The notes under the pieces: model-generated
What the model saw: only the letters and a program-made list of their open reading frames with translations
Database searches by the model: none
Told to the model about the DNA's origin: nothing
From: Lautropia sp.
GTDB lineage: Bacteria; Pseudomonadota; Gammaproteobacteria; Burkholderiales; Burkholderiaceae_E
Direction of reading: 5' to 3'
Assembly (NCBI GenBank): GCA_030532425.1
Contig: JAUNLD010000034.1
Location: 1 to 33,081, forward strand
Length of the DNA: 33,081 nt
Position numbers and translations under genes: made by a program
In this document: positions 1 to 8,945 of the stretch, piece after piece
Layout: each line of letters begins with the position of its first letter
Numbering within the stretch: position 1 is the first letter of the stretch

Positions 1-409
1 CCAGGTTCCACCAAAGGCATTCCCGTTCAAACGTCATCCGGTTGTCATCGGTGGGCATCAGTCTGAACTTGTACCCATTGTTGCCAAAAAACAGTTCGGC
101 TGTCAGTGCCTCGGTTCTCTTTCGGCCAAAATGCAGAATCGCGTCCGGCCCTCCAGCCAGGCTGACGTTTTTCTGAAGTTGTTGGTTCAGGATGTCGTTG
201 ATGAACCGGAAAAAGCTGATCAGGTTGGACTTGCCTGCACCATTGGCACCGATCATGACATTGAGTGCGCCAAACGCCAGCTCGGTGTCGGCGATCGATT
301 TGTACCCTTGCAGTTTCAGCCGGGTGAGATGGGAGTGGTCATAGACAGGCTTGATCATGGGGCTGTCTTCAGGGATGGTCGGGCCGGGGGGCAGGTCGTT
401 CGGGATCAT
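1..409 (-). CDS. AAA family ATPase, N-terminal part (cut by window edge)
   Basis: Reading the minus strand gives an open frame with no stop to the window edge. It contains a clear Walker A motif, GANGAGKS, about 50 residues after the first possible ATG, preceded by a segment reading LKLQGYKSIADTELAFG. That is the typical start of RecF/SMC-like AAA ATPases (AAA_21/AAA_23 type), in which a first beta-strand pair leads into the P-loop. Two in-frame ATG codons are possible, at 409 and 358; neither has a good Shine-Dalgarno sequence, and the longer one is given. Walker B and the signature motif lie outside the window, so the subfamily cannot be set. Many such ATPases belong to OLD-like or other phage-defence systems, but nothing here proves that. 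The DNA looks less GC-rich than the pdxH-bet region, a mild hint of acquisition. Confidence 0.8.
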   Translation of the reverse strand, partial: MIPNDLPPGPTIPEDSPMIKPVYDHSHLTRLKLQGYKSIADTELAFGALNVMIGANGAGKSNLISFFRFINDILNQQLQKNVSLAGGPDAILHFGRKRTEALTAELFFGNNGYKFRLMPTDDNRMTFERECLWWNL

Positions 410-564
410 TATCGCTCATGAAGCTGGGGCAGGTTGAGGGTGCGATGCCCCAGTATGAGCCCGACATGCCGCGAATCCGATGGCGAATCTGGAGAAGCAG
501 CTTAGACCAGATGGTTTCCTGATCGGGGGAAAGGTAACGGTTGCACATGCCGGCATTGTGCCAG

Positions 565-1473
565 TCATTCCCTGCCTTGAGGCTTGATGGGGGAGAGGCG
601 TGTCTGTACCGGGTTCGATGTCAGGGGGGCGTCGGTTCCGGTGTCGTTTTCCGTGGCCTGATGGCTGGCCAGCCAGGCTGTCGGTGTCTGGCCGGTCAGG
701 CGCTGGAAGGCACGGGTCAGGGCGGCATTGTGGCTGTAGCCGGTACGTTCGGCCACCCTGGCTACCGGCATGCCCTGCAACAGCAGGTTCTGGGCCACGG
801 CGATGCGCCAGTCGGTCAGATAGTCCATCGGAGAGAGGCCCATCAGTTCGCGAAAGCGTGCCGAAAAGCGGCTGCGGGACATGCCGGCCTTGTCGGCCAG
901 TTCATCCACCTGCCACGGGGTGGCCGGATCCTTCATCATGTGGCGCAGGGCCTCTCCGATATGCCGGTCTGCCATGCCCCGCAGCAGGCCGATGCTGCCG
1001 GGCATCTGTTGCTGGATGCAGCGGAGTACCTGGATGGTGAGGTAGGCACACAGGTACTGGATGGCGACCTGATGACCGCAGGCGCGCTCCGTGCTTTCGC
1101 TGAACAGCCGGTCGGCCAGGGCAGCCAGATCGGGTTCGTCGGCCAGCTGCAGTGGCACCATGCCACGCAAGGTGTGTGTGACGGGATTGCGCACGCCCTG
1201 ACCGAAATCGAAACTGATGCAGAAAATGTCCGCACCGCCTGTATCCAGGGGGGTGATGCTGTGCAGGGTGTGGCCGGGAGAGAGAACCAGCGTGGGCTGT
1301 TCGATTGTCAGTTGTCTGCCCTGGGCGTCGGCCAGCAGGCAGCGCCCCTTGCGGATGATGTGCAGATAGCCTTTCCCTTCGTCACGCAGGCTGTTGATGC
1401 TGCATAACCGTCCGAGGAAGAAGAGATCCGTGCGAAAGGGGAAGGCGGTGAACAGATGGCTGAGGGCATCCAT
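565..1473 (-). CDS. AraC-family transcriptional regulator
   Basis: A 302-residue protein with the two-part AraC layout. The N-terminal ~150 residues look like the cupin-type effector-binding domain (an LVLSPGHTLHSI strand-rich segment). The C-terminal ~100 residues form the double helix-turn-helix DNA-binding domain: first HTH around VDELADKAGMSRSRFSARF, second around VARVAERTGYSHNAALTRAF, with the usual family ending QRLTGQTPTAWL. Start and length fit the family. It is divergent from the exported isochorismatase-family gene, and a 331-bp shared upstream region holds a direct repeat that could be its binding site. The likely role is control of that hydrolase gene, and perhaps of itself, in response to a small molecule. 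The effector cannot be read from the sequence. Confidence 0.92.
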   Translation of the reverse strand: MDALSHLFTAFPFRTDLFFLGRLCSINSLRDEGKGYLHIIRKGRCLLADAQGRQLTIEQPTLVLSPGHTLHSITPLDTGGADIFCISFDFGQGVRNPVTHTLRGMVPLQLADEPDLAALADRLFSESTERACGHQVAIQYLCAYLTIQVLRCIQQQMPGSIGLLRGMADRHIGEALRHMMKDPATPWQVDELADKAGMSRSRFSARFRELMGLSPMDYLTDWRIAVAQNLLLQGMPVARVAERTGYSHNAALTRAFQRLTGQTPTAWLASHQATENDTGTDAPLTSNPVQTRLSPIKPQGRE

Positions 1474-1585
1474 GAAGGTCAGGGCTGGGTCAGGGCTTTC
1501 GGAAAATCCGGCATGAAACCTTGGCCGGGAGGTTGCGGCCGTTCATCGGTGAAAAACGCACGACCGGCGCCTGACGGATCGTTCC

Positions 1586-1654
1586 GGTTAAAAGATCGGC
1601 ATGGCGGGGCAACTGAGGGCTCATCCTGAGGGTTAAGGTAACTGTCATGGCGGG
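1586..1654. promoter_or_regulatory. Direct repeat in the araC/isochorismatase divergent region, candidate AraC-type operator
   Basis: GGTTAA followed 8 bp later by CATGGCGGG (1586-1608) recurs as GGTTAA, 9 bp, CATGGCGGG (1631-1654). The two copies are in the same orientation and about 45 bp apart, roughly four helical turns. AraC-family proteins commonly bind pairs of direct repeats with two short recognition blocks, so this is a reasonable operator candidate for the neighbouring regulator. In the rest of the 331-bp gap (1474-1804) I see only a short GGATCG-rich stretch near 1740-1760, and no clear promoter or gene. Confidence 0.45.
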
Positions 1655-1804
1655 TATGGGGTTTCAGACGGGACCGTGCCCGCCGGGCGAGCCCCTTCTG
1701 GACCGTGCTGCGTGAACGGCCCAGGCCATCGTGCCGGTTCGGATCGGGGTCGGATCGATCACGCAGCGACAGCCGCTGCATCATTCTCTCCTCCAGACAA
1801 AGCC

Positions 1805-2665
1805 ATGTGCAATCACGATCATCAGAAGTCCGACCAGCAAGCCATCAATCATGACCGACGCCAGTTTCTGGGCAATGATGCCATGCTGGCCACCGCAGCG
1901 GTGGCTGGCATGATGGGCCTGGCCGGTTCGGCCAGCGCCGCCAGCTCGCCGGCGGAGAAGCAGGCGGCCTACGGAGCCGAGCCAGCGCAATATGGCATGC
2001 CTCGCAAGGGCATGAAACTCGATCGAAGCCGGGTGGCGCTGGTCGTCATCGACCCGCAGATCGATTTCCTCAGCCCCAAAGGGGTGGCATGGGGCGCTGT
2101 GGGCGAGAGTGTCACGCGCAACGGGACGGTTCCCAACCTGCTTCGCCTGTTCAAGGCGGCCAAGAAGGCCGATATTCCGGTGGTCGTCTCGCCTCACTAT
2201 TACTACCCGGAAGACCATCACTGGGCCTTTGGTGGCCCGGGCGAACATTTCATGCATGACAGCGGCATGTTCGCCCGCAAGAGCGCCTATGATCTGAAGG
2301 GCTTTGAAGGATCCGGGGCGGATTTCATGCCCGAGTTCAAGCCTTACATTCTTGACGGCAAGACGGTCATTGCGTCGCCCCACAAGATTTTCGGGCCGGA
2401 AAGCAATGATGTCGTCCTGCAGCTGCGCAAGCAGAAAGTGGATCAGATCATTCTCGCCGGCATGGCAGCGAACCTGTGTGTCGAATCCCATCTGCGCGAG
2501 CTGATAGAGCAGGGTTTTGAGGTGACGGTGGTCAAGGATGCGACTGCAGGCCCGCAGCTGCCCGAGGGTGATGGCTACCTGTCGGCACTGGTCAATTTCC
2601 GCCTGATCGCCAACGATCTGTGGACGACGGACGAGACGGTGCGTCAGCTGGGCGTGACGGTCTGA
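1805..2665 (+). CDS. Tat-exported isochorismatase-family cysteine hydrolase
   Basis: From ATG 1805 the protein has 286 residues; the open frame extends further upstream, but this start places a signal peptide at the N-terminus. Residues 17-45 read as a twin-arginine signal: DRRQFLG, then a hydrophobic AVAGMMGLAG stretch ending ASA. The mature part is an isochorismatase-like alpha/beta fold with the Asp-Lys-Cys triad: D83 in VVIDPQIDF, K194 in SPHKIFG and C225 in GMAANLCVESH. Families with this triad hydrolyse amide, ether or ester bonds (isochorismatase, nicotinamidase, N-carbamoylsarcosine amidase types). The substrate cannot be assigned. Export to the periplasm is unusual for this mostly cytoplasmic superfamily, although Tat-dependent members are known. 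The divergent AraC-type regulator probably controls it. Translation has no obvious Shine-Dalgarno sequence. Confidence 0.9.
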   Translation: MCNHDHQKSDQQAINHDRRQFLGNDAMLATAAVAGMMGLAGSASAASSPAEKQAAYGAEPAQYGMPRKGMKLDRSRVALVVIDPQIDFLSPKGVAWGAVGESVTRNGTVPNLLRLFKAAKKADIPVVVSPHYYYPEDHHWAFGGPGEHFMHDSGMFARKSAYDLKGFEGSGADFMPEFKPYILDGKTVIASPHKIFGPESNDVVLQLRKQKVDQIILAGMAANLCVESHLRELIEQGFEVTVVKDATAGPQLPEGDGYLSALVNFRLIANDLWTTDETVRQLGVTV

Positions 2666-2679
2666 TCGCCTGCCAGGAT

Positions 2680-2701
2680 CGAGGGCCTGGAAGAGCCCTC
2701 G
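2680..2701. terminator. GC-rich hairpin between convergent genes
   Basis: CGAGGGC (2680-2686) and GCCCTCG (2695-2701) form a 7-bp perfect stem with an 8-base loop, 15 bp after the hydrolase stop and before the convergent pdxH stop. There is no T-run, so it is only a probable terminator; its position suits both genes. Confidence 0.45.
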
Positions 2702-2773
2702 CCGGGCGTCGCCAGCCGGTGGCGCCATGCCGTGTGAACACGTCGCCGGTGCTTTGCCACCGCCGGTCTGCTC

Positions 2774-3415
2774 TCAGGGCGACAGCCGTTCCCGGATCCA
2801 TTGTTCGCCATCGAGGCGGTACTGGATGCGGTCGTGCAGCCGGCTGGGGCGGCCCTGCCAGAATTCGACGAGGCGTGGGGTGACGACGTAGCCACCCCAG
2901 TGGGGTGGGCGGGGGACATGCAGCGGATGGCGGGCGCCGACGAGGGCGGCGCGGGCCATCAGGTCGGCCTTGCTGGACAGGACCTCGCTCTGGTGGCTGG
3001 CCCAGGCGCCGAGACGGCTGGTGTAGGGCCGGCTCTCGAAATAGGCATCGGACTCGGCTTCCGGGAGTTTTCCGATGCTGCCTTCGACGCGCACCTGCCG
3101 CTCCAGTTCGGGCCAGAAGAAGGTGAGGGCCACGTGCGGGTGACGGGCGATGGCCCGGCCCTTGCGGCTCTGGTAGTTGGTGAAGAAGACGAAGCCCCGA
3201 TCGTTGACCTCCTTCAGCAGGACGATGCGGGCATTGGGGTGGCCGTGCTCATCGACCGTGGCGACATTCATGGCGGTGGGTTCGTGCACCTGGGCATGCA
3301 GGGCGGCGTCCAGCCACTGACGGAACTGTTCCAGCGGCCGGTCGGCGCATTCGGTTTCGGACAGTGCCTGCTTGCTGTAGTCCTGGCGGATGTCGTGCAG
3401 GTCGAGTGTGCTCAT
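2774..3415 (-). CDS. pdxH: Pyridoxamine 5'-phosphate oxidase PdxH
   Basis: A 213-residue protein matching PdxH over its full length. This FMN enzyme oxidises pyridoxine or pyridoxamine 5'-phosphate to pyridoxal 5'-phosphate in B6 synthesis and salvage. Family landmarks, in order: an N-terminal DIRQDY segment; the FMN-binding core with [21 protein letters not shown] and [28 protein letters not shown] with SRLGAWAS; and a C-terminal half with [16 protein letters not shown] and RLHDRIQY, ending in an RLSP tail, the usual PdxH terminus. It lies 221 bp downstream of betT on the same strand, with a hairpin in between, so it is probably a separate transcript. Confidence 0.97.
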   Translation of the reverse strand: MSTLDLHDIRQDYSKQALSETECADRPLEQFRQWLDAALHAQVHEPTAMNVATVDEHGHPNARIVLLKEVNDRGFVFFTNYQSRKGRAIARHPHVALTFFWPELERQVRVEGSIGKLPEAESDAYFESRPYTSRLGAWASHQSEVLSSKADLMARAALVGARHPLHVPRPPHWGGYVVTPRLVEFWQGRPSRLHDRIQYRLDGEQWIRERLSP

Positions 3416-3534
3416 GGTGCAGTTCCTCGTGATGGCTGACGCTATTGTGCACCCGCCTGATCGGGGAGGGGTGCGCGCCGTCTGGCGGCCGATGCGGGGT
3501 CTGCGGTCTGTGCCGTGAGCAGGGCGGGCGCCGT

Positions 3535-3558
3535 GCCCCGGCCGGTCCGGTCCGGGGC
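3535..3558 (-). terminator. Hairpin after betT
   Basis: GCCCCGG (3535-3541) pairs with CCGGGGC (3552-3558), giving a 7-bp GC stem in the gap between the betT stop and the pdxH start. It lacks a T-run. Its place just after the bet operon suggests transcription termination, but this is inference. Confidence 0.4.
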
Positions 3559-3636
3559 AGTGGTGGGCGGCACGCCGATGGGGCTGGCACCTGCGGTGCG
3601 GCTCATGCCCGGCAGGGCGCCGCCGTCCAGGTCATT

Positions 3637-5661
3637 TCAGCGTTCCAGGTGCAGGAACTGCATGTGGCGCTCGTACTGGTTGAGGATGTCGCCGATGATC
3701 TGGTCCTTGCTGTAGCCGACCAGGTCGTATTCCTGGCTGCCCTCGCGCAGGAAGACTTCGGCGCGCCAGTAGCGTTCGTGTTCGTCGTCCGGATCGAGGT
3801 TGGAGGCCTGGCCCAGGGCAAAGACGGGCATCAGGGCCGAGACCAGATGCACCTGGTAGATGAAGTCGACTTCATCGCCGTGCAGCACTTCCAGGGTCAG
3901 GCAGTGGTTGTCGTCGTCCTGGCTGACGTGGGTCTGCACGCCCTGTTTTTCCAGCTCCTGCTGCACTTCCTTCATGGCGGGCAGCAGGGTACTGTTCATG
4001 AAGCGCAGGACCTGGGGCCGGCTGGGAAAGTTGAGGATGCGGCCGAGGCGGTCTCGCCAGCTGTGGCCGGGTTGCAGGGCGGGCGGGGCCATGTCGATGG
4101 TGCTGGCCTTGCGCTTGTTGCCTTCCTGGCGCAGGCTGTAGGCCATGGCGATCATGTAGATGACGAGCACCAGCGAGAACGGCAGGCCGGCTGCCACCGA
4201 GACGGATTGCAGCGCGCCGAAGCCGCCGGAGAACAGCAGGCCCAGGGTGATGAGGCCGGTGGCGGCGGCCCAGAACAGGCGCAGCCAGACGGGGGCGTCA
4301 TCGCCCGAGCCCAAGCCCTTGCTGGAGAGGTTGGCCAGCACCAGGGCGCCCGAGTCGGCCGAGGTGACGAAGAAGATCAGGCCGATGATGACGGCAAAGA
4401 AGGACCAGACACCGGGCCAGGTGTAATGCTCGAACAGTGCAAACAGCCCCATGGCCGGGGTTTCGAGGGCGACCCTGGCCAGCTCGGGGTCGCCGTCGAC
4501 CAGGGCGATGCCGCTGTTGCCGAAGATCGAGAACCAGGCAAAGATGAAGCCCAGCGGGATGAACATCACGCCGAAGACGAACTCGCGCAGGGTGCGCCCG
4601 CGCGAGATGCGGGCGATGAACAGGCCGACGAAGGGGGCCCAGGCCACCCACCAGGCCCAGAAGAAGATGGTCCAGGCGGATTTCCATTCGGCGCCCTTGG
4701 CACCTTCGTAGGCATAGACCTCGAAGGTCTTGCGCGGCAGGGTCTGGAAGTAGTCGCCGATGTTCTGCACCAGTGCATTGAGCAGGAACTGGGTGGGACC
4801 GGAAAACAGCAGGGCGATCAGCATCAGCGTGGCCATGCCCATGTTGATCTCGGAGAGCCGGCGCACGCCTTTCTCGACGCCGGACATGGCCGAGAGGCCG
4901 GCCCCCACGGTGACGCCGACGATGATGAGCGCCTGCGTGAGCTTGCTGGATTCGATGCCGAAGACATGGCTGAGGCCGGCATTGGCCTGCAGCACGCCGA
5001 TGCCCAGGCTGGTGGCCAGGCCCAGCAGCGTGCAGACCACGCCAAAGACATCGACGCTGTGACCCAGCCAGCCATCGGCGCGTTTCTGCCCAAATACCGG
5101 GACCAGCGCCGAGCGCAGCGCGAGTGGCAGGTGGTGGCGGTAGGCGAAGTAGGCCAGGGCCATGCCGATGAGGGCGTAGATGCCCCAGCCGTGCAGCCCC
5201 CAGTGCAGGAAGGTCTGGGCCAGCGCGGCCTGGGCCGCGGCCGGGGTCTGGCCGGGGCCCAGGTTGGGGGTGAGGTAGTGGGTCAGGGGCTCGGAGACGC
5301 CGAAGAACAGCAGGTCGATGCCGATGCCGGCCGAAAACAGCATGGCCGCCCAGGCCAGGAAGGGGAAGTCGGGTTTCTCGTGATCCTGGCCCAGCTTGAT
5401 GTCACCGTACTTGGAGAGGCCCACGTAGGTGGAGAAGATGCCGTAGGCGGCCACGATCAGCATGTAGTACCAGCCGAAGTGGTCGGATACCCAGGCCAGC
5501 GCGTGGCCCAGCACCGCTTCGCTGAGGGCGGGAAAGAACAGCGTGAAGGCGATGAGCACCAGCGAGGCGGTGGCCGAGATCAGGAAGACCGTCCGGTTGA
5601 TGGTGACGGGTGGGGCAGCATGGCCATGGCCCGAGGGGCTGGGTGAAGCAGGGCTCTGCAT
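3637..5661 (-). CDS. betT: BCCT-family choline transporter BetT
   Basis: A 674-residue integral membrane protein of the betaine/choline/carnitine transporter family, almost exactly the length of E. coli BetT. About twelve hydrophobic segments occupy residues ~20-490. The BCCT signature is present in FFWAWWVAWAPFVGLF followed by IARISRGRTLREF. Residues from ~500 to the end form the long cytosolic C-terminal domain that marks BetT-type, osmotically regulated, proton-driven choline transporters rather than short BCCT members. The start is supported by a GGAG Shine-Dalgarno sequence a few bases upstream of ATG 5661. It is the last gene of a betB-betA-betT operon, 44 bp after betA, so it supplies choline for oxidation to glycine betaine. 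Confidence 0.95.
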   Translation of the reverse strand: MQSPASPSPSGHGHAAPPVTINRTVFLISATASLVLIAFTLFFPALSEAVLGHALAWVSDHFGWYYMLIVAAYGIFSTYVGLSKYGDIKLGQDHEKPDFPFLAWAAMLFSAGIGIDLLFFGVSEPLTHYLTPNLGPGQTPAAAQAALAQTFLHWGLHGWGIYALIGMALAYFAYRHHLPLALRSALVPVFGQKRADGWLGHSVDVFGVVCTLLGLATSLGIGVLQANAGLSHVFGIESSKLTQALIIVGVTVGAGLSAMSGVEKGVRRLSEINMGMATLMLIALLFSGPTQFLLNALVQNIGDYFQTLPRKTFEVYAYEGAKGAEWKSAWTIFFWAWWVAWAPFVGLFIARISRGRTLREFVFGVMFIPLGFIFAWFSIFGNSGIALVDGDPELARVALETPAMGLFALFEHYTWPGVWSFFAVIIGLIFFVTSADSGALVLANLSSKGLGSGDDAPVWLRLFWAAATGLITLGLLFSGGFGALQSVSVAAGLPFSLVLVIYMIAMAYSLRQEGNKRKASTIDMAPPALQPGHSWRDRLGRILNFPSRPQVLRFMNSTLLPAMKEVQQELEKQGVQTHVSQDDDNHCLTLEVLHGDEVDFIYQVHLVSALMPVFALGQASNLDPDDEHERYWRAEVFLREGSQEYDLVGYSKDQIIGDILNQYERHMQFLHLER

Positions 5662-5705
5662 GGAGTCTCCTTGTGCCGCCTAAAGGCGTCTTGTTGTTGT
5701 CGGGA

Positions 5706-7391
5706 TCAGTCGCGTCTGGGCGTGCCTCGTATCGGGGCTCCGTCGGCCACGTGATAGGAGGCATCGGAGGGCGGCAGCGGTTCGCGGCCGCGGATGCGGT
5801 CGGCGATCTTTTCGGCCAGCATGATGGTGGTGGCGTTGAGATTGCCGGTGATGATGTCGGGCATGATCGAGGCATCGACGACACGCAGTCCTTCCAGCCC
5901 GTGCACGCGGCCCTGGCCGTCGACGACGGCGTTCTCACCCGTGCCCATCGCACAGGTGCACGAGGGGTGGTAGGCGGTTTCGGCATGCTGGCGCACGTAG
6001 GCATCCAGCTCGGCATCGCTTTGCAGGTCGTCGGTGGGAGTGATGACCTTGCCGCGGTAGGCGTCGAGTGCGGGCTGGCGGAAGATGTCGCGGGTGATGC
6101 GGATGGCGGCCCGGAATTCTTCCCAGTCCTGCGGGTGCGACATGTAGTTGAACAGGATGCTGGGGGCTTCCTGCGGAAAGCCCGAGCGCAGCCTGACGCG
6201 ACCGCGGCTGGGCGAGCGCATCGAACCGACGTGGGCCTGGAAGCTGTGACTGCTGGCGGCGTTGCGACCGTCGTAGCGCACGGCAATCGGCAGGAAGTGG
6301 TACTGGATGTTGGGCCAGGCGAACTTGTCGTGGCTGCGGATGAAACCGCCGGCCTCGAAGTGGTTGGTGGCGCCCAGGCCCGTGCCCATCAGCATCCATT
6401 CCAGACCGATGGCGGGCTTGTTGTACCAGCGGGTGGCGGGGGCGATCGAGACCGGCTGGGTACACTCGTACTGCATGTACAGCTCCAGGTGGTCCTGCAG
6501 GTTGTTGCCGACGCCGGGCAGCGCGTGCCGGACGTGGATGCCGGCCTCGTGCAGCCATTCGCCAGGACCGATGCCGGAGCGTTGCAGGATGGTGGGCGAG
6601 GCGATGGCGCCGCCGCACAGCAGCACCTCGCGGGCAGCGTGCGAGCGGCGCTTCCTGCCCTGCCAGGTGTAGTCGACGCCGATGGCGCGGGTGCCTTCGA
6701 AGACGATGCGGTCGACCAGCGCCCGGGTGCGGATGGCCAGGCCGCTGCGGTCGCGGGCCATGTCGAGGTAGCCACGGGCGGTGGAACTGCGCCGGCCCCG
6801 CGGGGTGACGAAGCGGTCCATCGGCCCGAAGCCTTCCTGCTGATAGCCGTTGAGGTCATCGGTGCGCGGGTAGCCGGCCTCGACGCCTGCCTCGATCATC
6901 GCCTCGAACAGCGGGTTGACGCCGTGGCGGGCGGTGGTGACGTGGATCGGGCCGTCACCGCCGTGGTAGTCGTTGGGGCCGGCATCGCGGCATTCGGCCT
7001 TGCGGAAATAGGGCAGGCAGTCGTGGTAGCGCCAGTCGGCCAGGCCGTCCTTGCGGGCCCAGTGGTCGAAGTCGAGCGCGTTGCCGCGGATGTAGCACAT
7101 GCCGTTGATGAGCGAGGAGCCGCCCAGCCCCTTGCCGCGGCCACAGTCCATCCGGCGGTGATCCATGTGGGGCTCCGGGTCGGTCTTGTAGGCCCAGTTG
7201 TAGGTGGTGCCCTGCAACGGCATGGCCAGGGCGGCCGGCATCTGGGTGCGGAAGTCGAACCGGTAGTCGGGCAGGCCGGCTTCCAGCAGCAGCACCGAGA
7301 CGTTGGCGTCCTCGGTCAGGCGGGCGGCCAGCACGTTGCCGGCACTGCCGGCGCCGATGATGATGTAGTCGTAGGTGTCGCTTGGGGTCAT
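5706..7391 (-). CDS. betA: Choline dehydrogenase BetA (GMC oxidoreductase)
   Basis: A 561-residue GMC-family flavoenzyme that oxidises choline to betaine aldehyde, membrane-associated in the bet pathway. The start at ATG 7391 puts the FAD Rossmann motif IIGAGSAG at residues 11-18, as in E. coli BetA (about 556 residues); a longer frame upstream adds only a low-complexity stretch. Other marks are the GMC signature region [20 protein letters not shown] near residue 84, a second GMC signature [16 protein letters not shown], and the C-terminal catalytic histidine segment [11 protein letters not shown]. It sits between betB (90 bp upstream) and betT (44 bp downstream) on the same strand. Confidence 0.96.
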   Translation of the reverse strand: MTPSDTYDYIIIGAGSAGNVLAARLTEDANVSVLLLEAGLPDYRFDFRTQMPAALAMPLQGTTYNWAYKTDPEPHMDHRRMDCGRGKGLGGSSLINGMCYIRGNALDFDHWARKDGLADWRYHDCLPYFRKAECRDAGPNDYHGGDGPIHVTTARHGVNPLFEAMIEAGVEAGYPRTDDLNGYQQEGFGPMDRFVTPRGRRSSTARGYLDMARDRSGLAIRTRALVDRIVFEGTRAIGVDYTWQGRKRRSHAAREVLLCGGAIASPTILQRSGIGPGEWLHEAGIHVRHALPGVGNNLQDHLELYMQYECTQPVSIAPATRWYNKPAIGLEWMLMGTGLGATNHFEAGGFIRSHDKFAWPNIQYHFLPIAVRYDGRNAASSHSFQAHVGSMRSPSRGRVRLRSGFPQEAPSILFNYMSHPQDWEEFRAAIRITRDIFRQPALDAYRGKVITPTDDLQSDAELDAYVRQHAETAYHPSCTCAMGTGENAVVDGQGRVHGLEGLRVVDASIMPDIITGNLNATTIMLAEKIADRIRGREPLPPSDASYHVADGAPIRGTPRRD

Positions 7392-7481
7392 GGGTCGGGA
7401 TCGGGGGTGAGGGGCCGGCGCACGGACGCCGGACAAGGTGGCCCGCCCGGGCCGGGGCCGCCGGGAGCCGGGCGGCTGGTG

Positions 7482-8945
7482 TCAGAACACGGAGGCGAAG
7501 TCGCCCAGTTCCACCTGCACCGACTTGGTCTGGGTGTAGTGCATCAGCGTCTGGATGCCGTTCTCGCGGCCGATGCCGGACTGCTTGTAGCCGCCGACCG
7601 GCATCGGCGCCGGGGATTCGCCCCAGGTGTTCAGCCAGCAGATGCCGGCCTGGATCTGGCCGATGACCCGGTGGGCGCGTTTGAGGTCGGGGGTGACGAC
7701 ACCGGCGGCCAGGCCATAGGTGGTGTCGTTGGCGCGGCGGATGACCTCCTCCTCGGTGTCGTAGGCCAGGATGCTCATCACCGGGCCGAAGATCTCCTCG
7801 CGCACGATCTTCATGTCGTCACGGCAGTCGCTGAAGACCGTGGGGGCGACATAGGCGCCACGGCCCAGTGCACCGTCGGTAAGGCGCTCACCGCCGCAGA
7901 GCAGACGGGCACCCTCGGCCTTGCCACTTTCGATGTAAGCGATCACTTTTTCCATGTGCGCGAAGCTGACGAGCGGGCCGAAGTTGGTGGCCTCATCCAG
8001 CGGGTCGCCGATACGGATACGGGCCACACGTTCGAGCACGGCTGTTTCAAAGGCCTTCTTCATGGAAGTGGGCACAAACACACGTGTGCCGTTGGTGCAG
8101 ACCTGGCCGCTGCTGTAGAAGTTGGCCATCAGGGCGATGTCGGCGGCAAGATCGAGGTCGGCGTCGTCGAGGACGATCAGTGGCGACTTGCCGCCCAGCT
8201 CCATCGTCACATCCTTGAGGGTGGAGCCGCCGGCCTGGGCCATGACCTTCCTGCCGGTGCTGACGCCGCCGGTGAAGGAGACCTTGGCGATGTCGGGGTG
8301 CTGGCTGAGCGCCTCTCCCACCCGCCAGTCACCCTGGACGACGTTGAAGACGCCGGCCGGCACACCGGCTTCGAGGAAGATGTCGGCCAGCAGGGGGGCG
8401 CTGAGTGGCGTGACCTCGCTGGGCTTGAAGATCATTGCATTGCCGGCGGCCAGGGCGGGGGCGGCTTTCCACATGGCGATCTGGATCGGGTAGTTCCAGG
8501 CGCCGATGCCGGCGACGATGCCCAGCGGCTCCTGGCGGGTGTAGACGAAGCTGGTGTCGCGCAGCGGGATCTGGCGGCCCTCGATGGCCACGGCCAGGCC
8601 GGCGTAGTACTCGATGACGTCGGCGCCGGTGACGATGTCGACGGCCAGGGTCTCGCTCAGGGGCTTGCCGGTGTCGCGGCTCTCGATCCGTGCCAGCTCG
8701 TCGTTGCGGCTGCGCAGGAGGGCGACGGCCTTGCCGAGGATGCGGCCACGCTCGACCGGGGCCAGGGCGGCCCAGGCCGCCTGGCCCTCACGGGCGCTGG
8801 CGACGGCAGCGTCGATGTCGGCAGGCGTGGCTGCCTGGACCGTGGCCAGCACCTCGCCGGTGGCGGGGTTGATGGTGTCGAAGACATCGGCATCCGGACG
8901 GGCGGGCACATGGCGGCCGCCGATGTGAGAGCTGAGAAGGTTCAT
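7482..8945 (-). CDS. betB: Betaine aldehyde dehydrogenase BetB
   Basis: A 487-residue NAD(P)-dependent aldehyde dehydrogenase that converts betaine aldehyde to glycine betaine. The ALDH landmarks are intact: cofactor segment [34 protein letters not shown], the general base E249 in MELGGKSP, the nucleophile C283 in [11 protein letters not shown], and [10 protein letters not shown]. The open frame runs far upstream, but ATG 8945 is clearly the start: AGGAG (8951-8955 on the plus strand as CTCCT) lies five bases before it, and the protein then begins as the family does. It is the first gene of the betB-betA-betT operon. The usual TetR-type repressor betI is not next to it. Confidence 0.96.
   Translation of the reverse strand: MNLLSSHIGGRHVPARPDADVFDTINPATGEVLATVQAATPADIDAAVASAREGQAAWAALAPVERGRILGKAVALLRSRNDELARIESRDTGKPLSETLAVDIVTGADVIEYYAGLAVAIEGRQIPLRDTSFVYTRQEPLGIVAGIGAWNYPIQIAMWKAAPALAAGNAMIFKPSEVTPLSAPLLADIFLEAGVPAGVFNVVQGDWRVGEALSQHPDIAKVSFTGGVSTGRKVMAQAGGSTLKDVTMELGGKSPLIVLDDADLDLAADIALMANFYSSGQVCTNGTRVFVPTSMKKAFETAVLERVARIRIGDPLDEATNFGPLVSFAHMEKVIAYIESGKAEGARLLCGGERLTDGALGRGAYVAPTVFSDCRDDMKIVREEIFGPVMSILAYDTEEEVIRRANDTTYGLAAGVVTPDLKRAHRVIGQIQAGICWLNTWGESPAPMPVGGYKQSGIGRENGIQTLMHYTQTKSVQVELGDFASVF

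Noticed and set aside
1479-1784. A 101-codon minus-strand frame between araC and the hydrolase gene
   Set aside because: No recognisable domain and Arg/Pro-rich composition; the region is better explained as the divergent regulatory region with direct repeats.
3445-5646. A 733-codon plus-strand open frame antisense to betT
   Set aside because: Same shadow effect; the minus strand encodes a full-length BCCT transporter.
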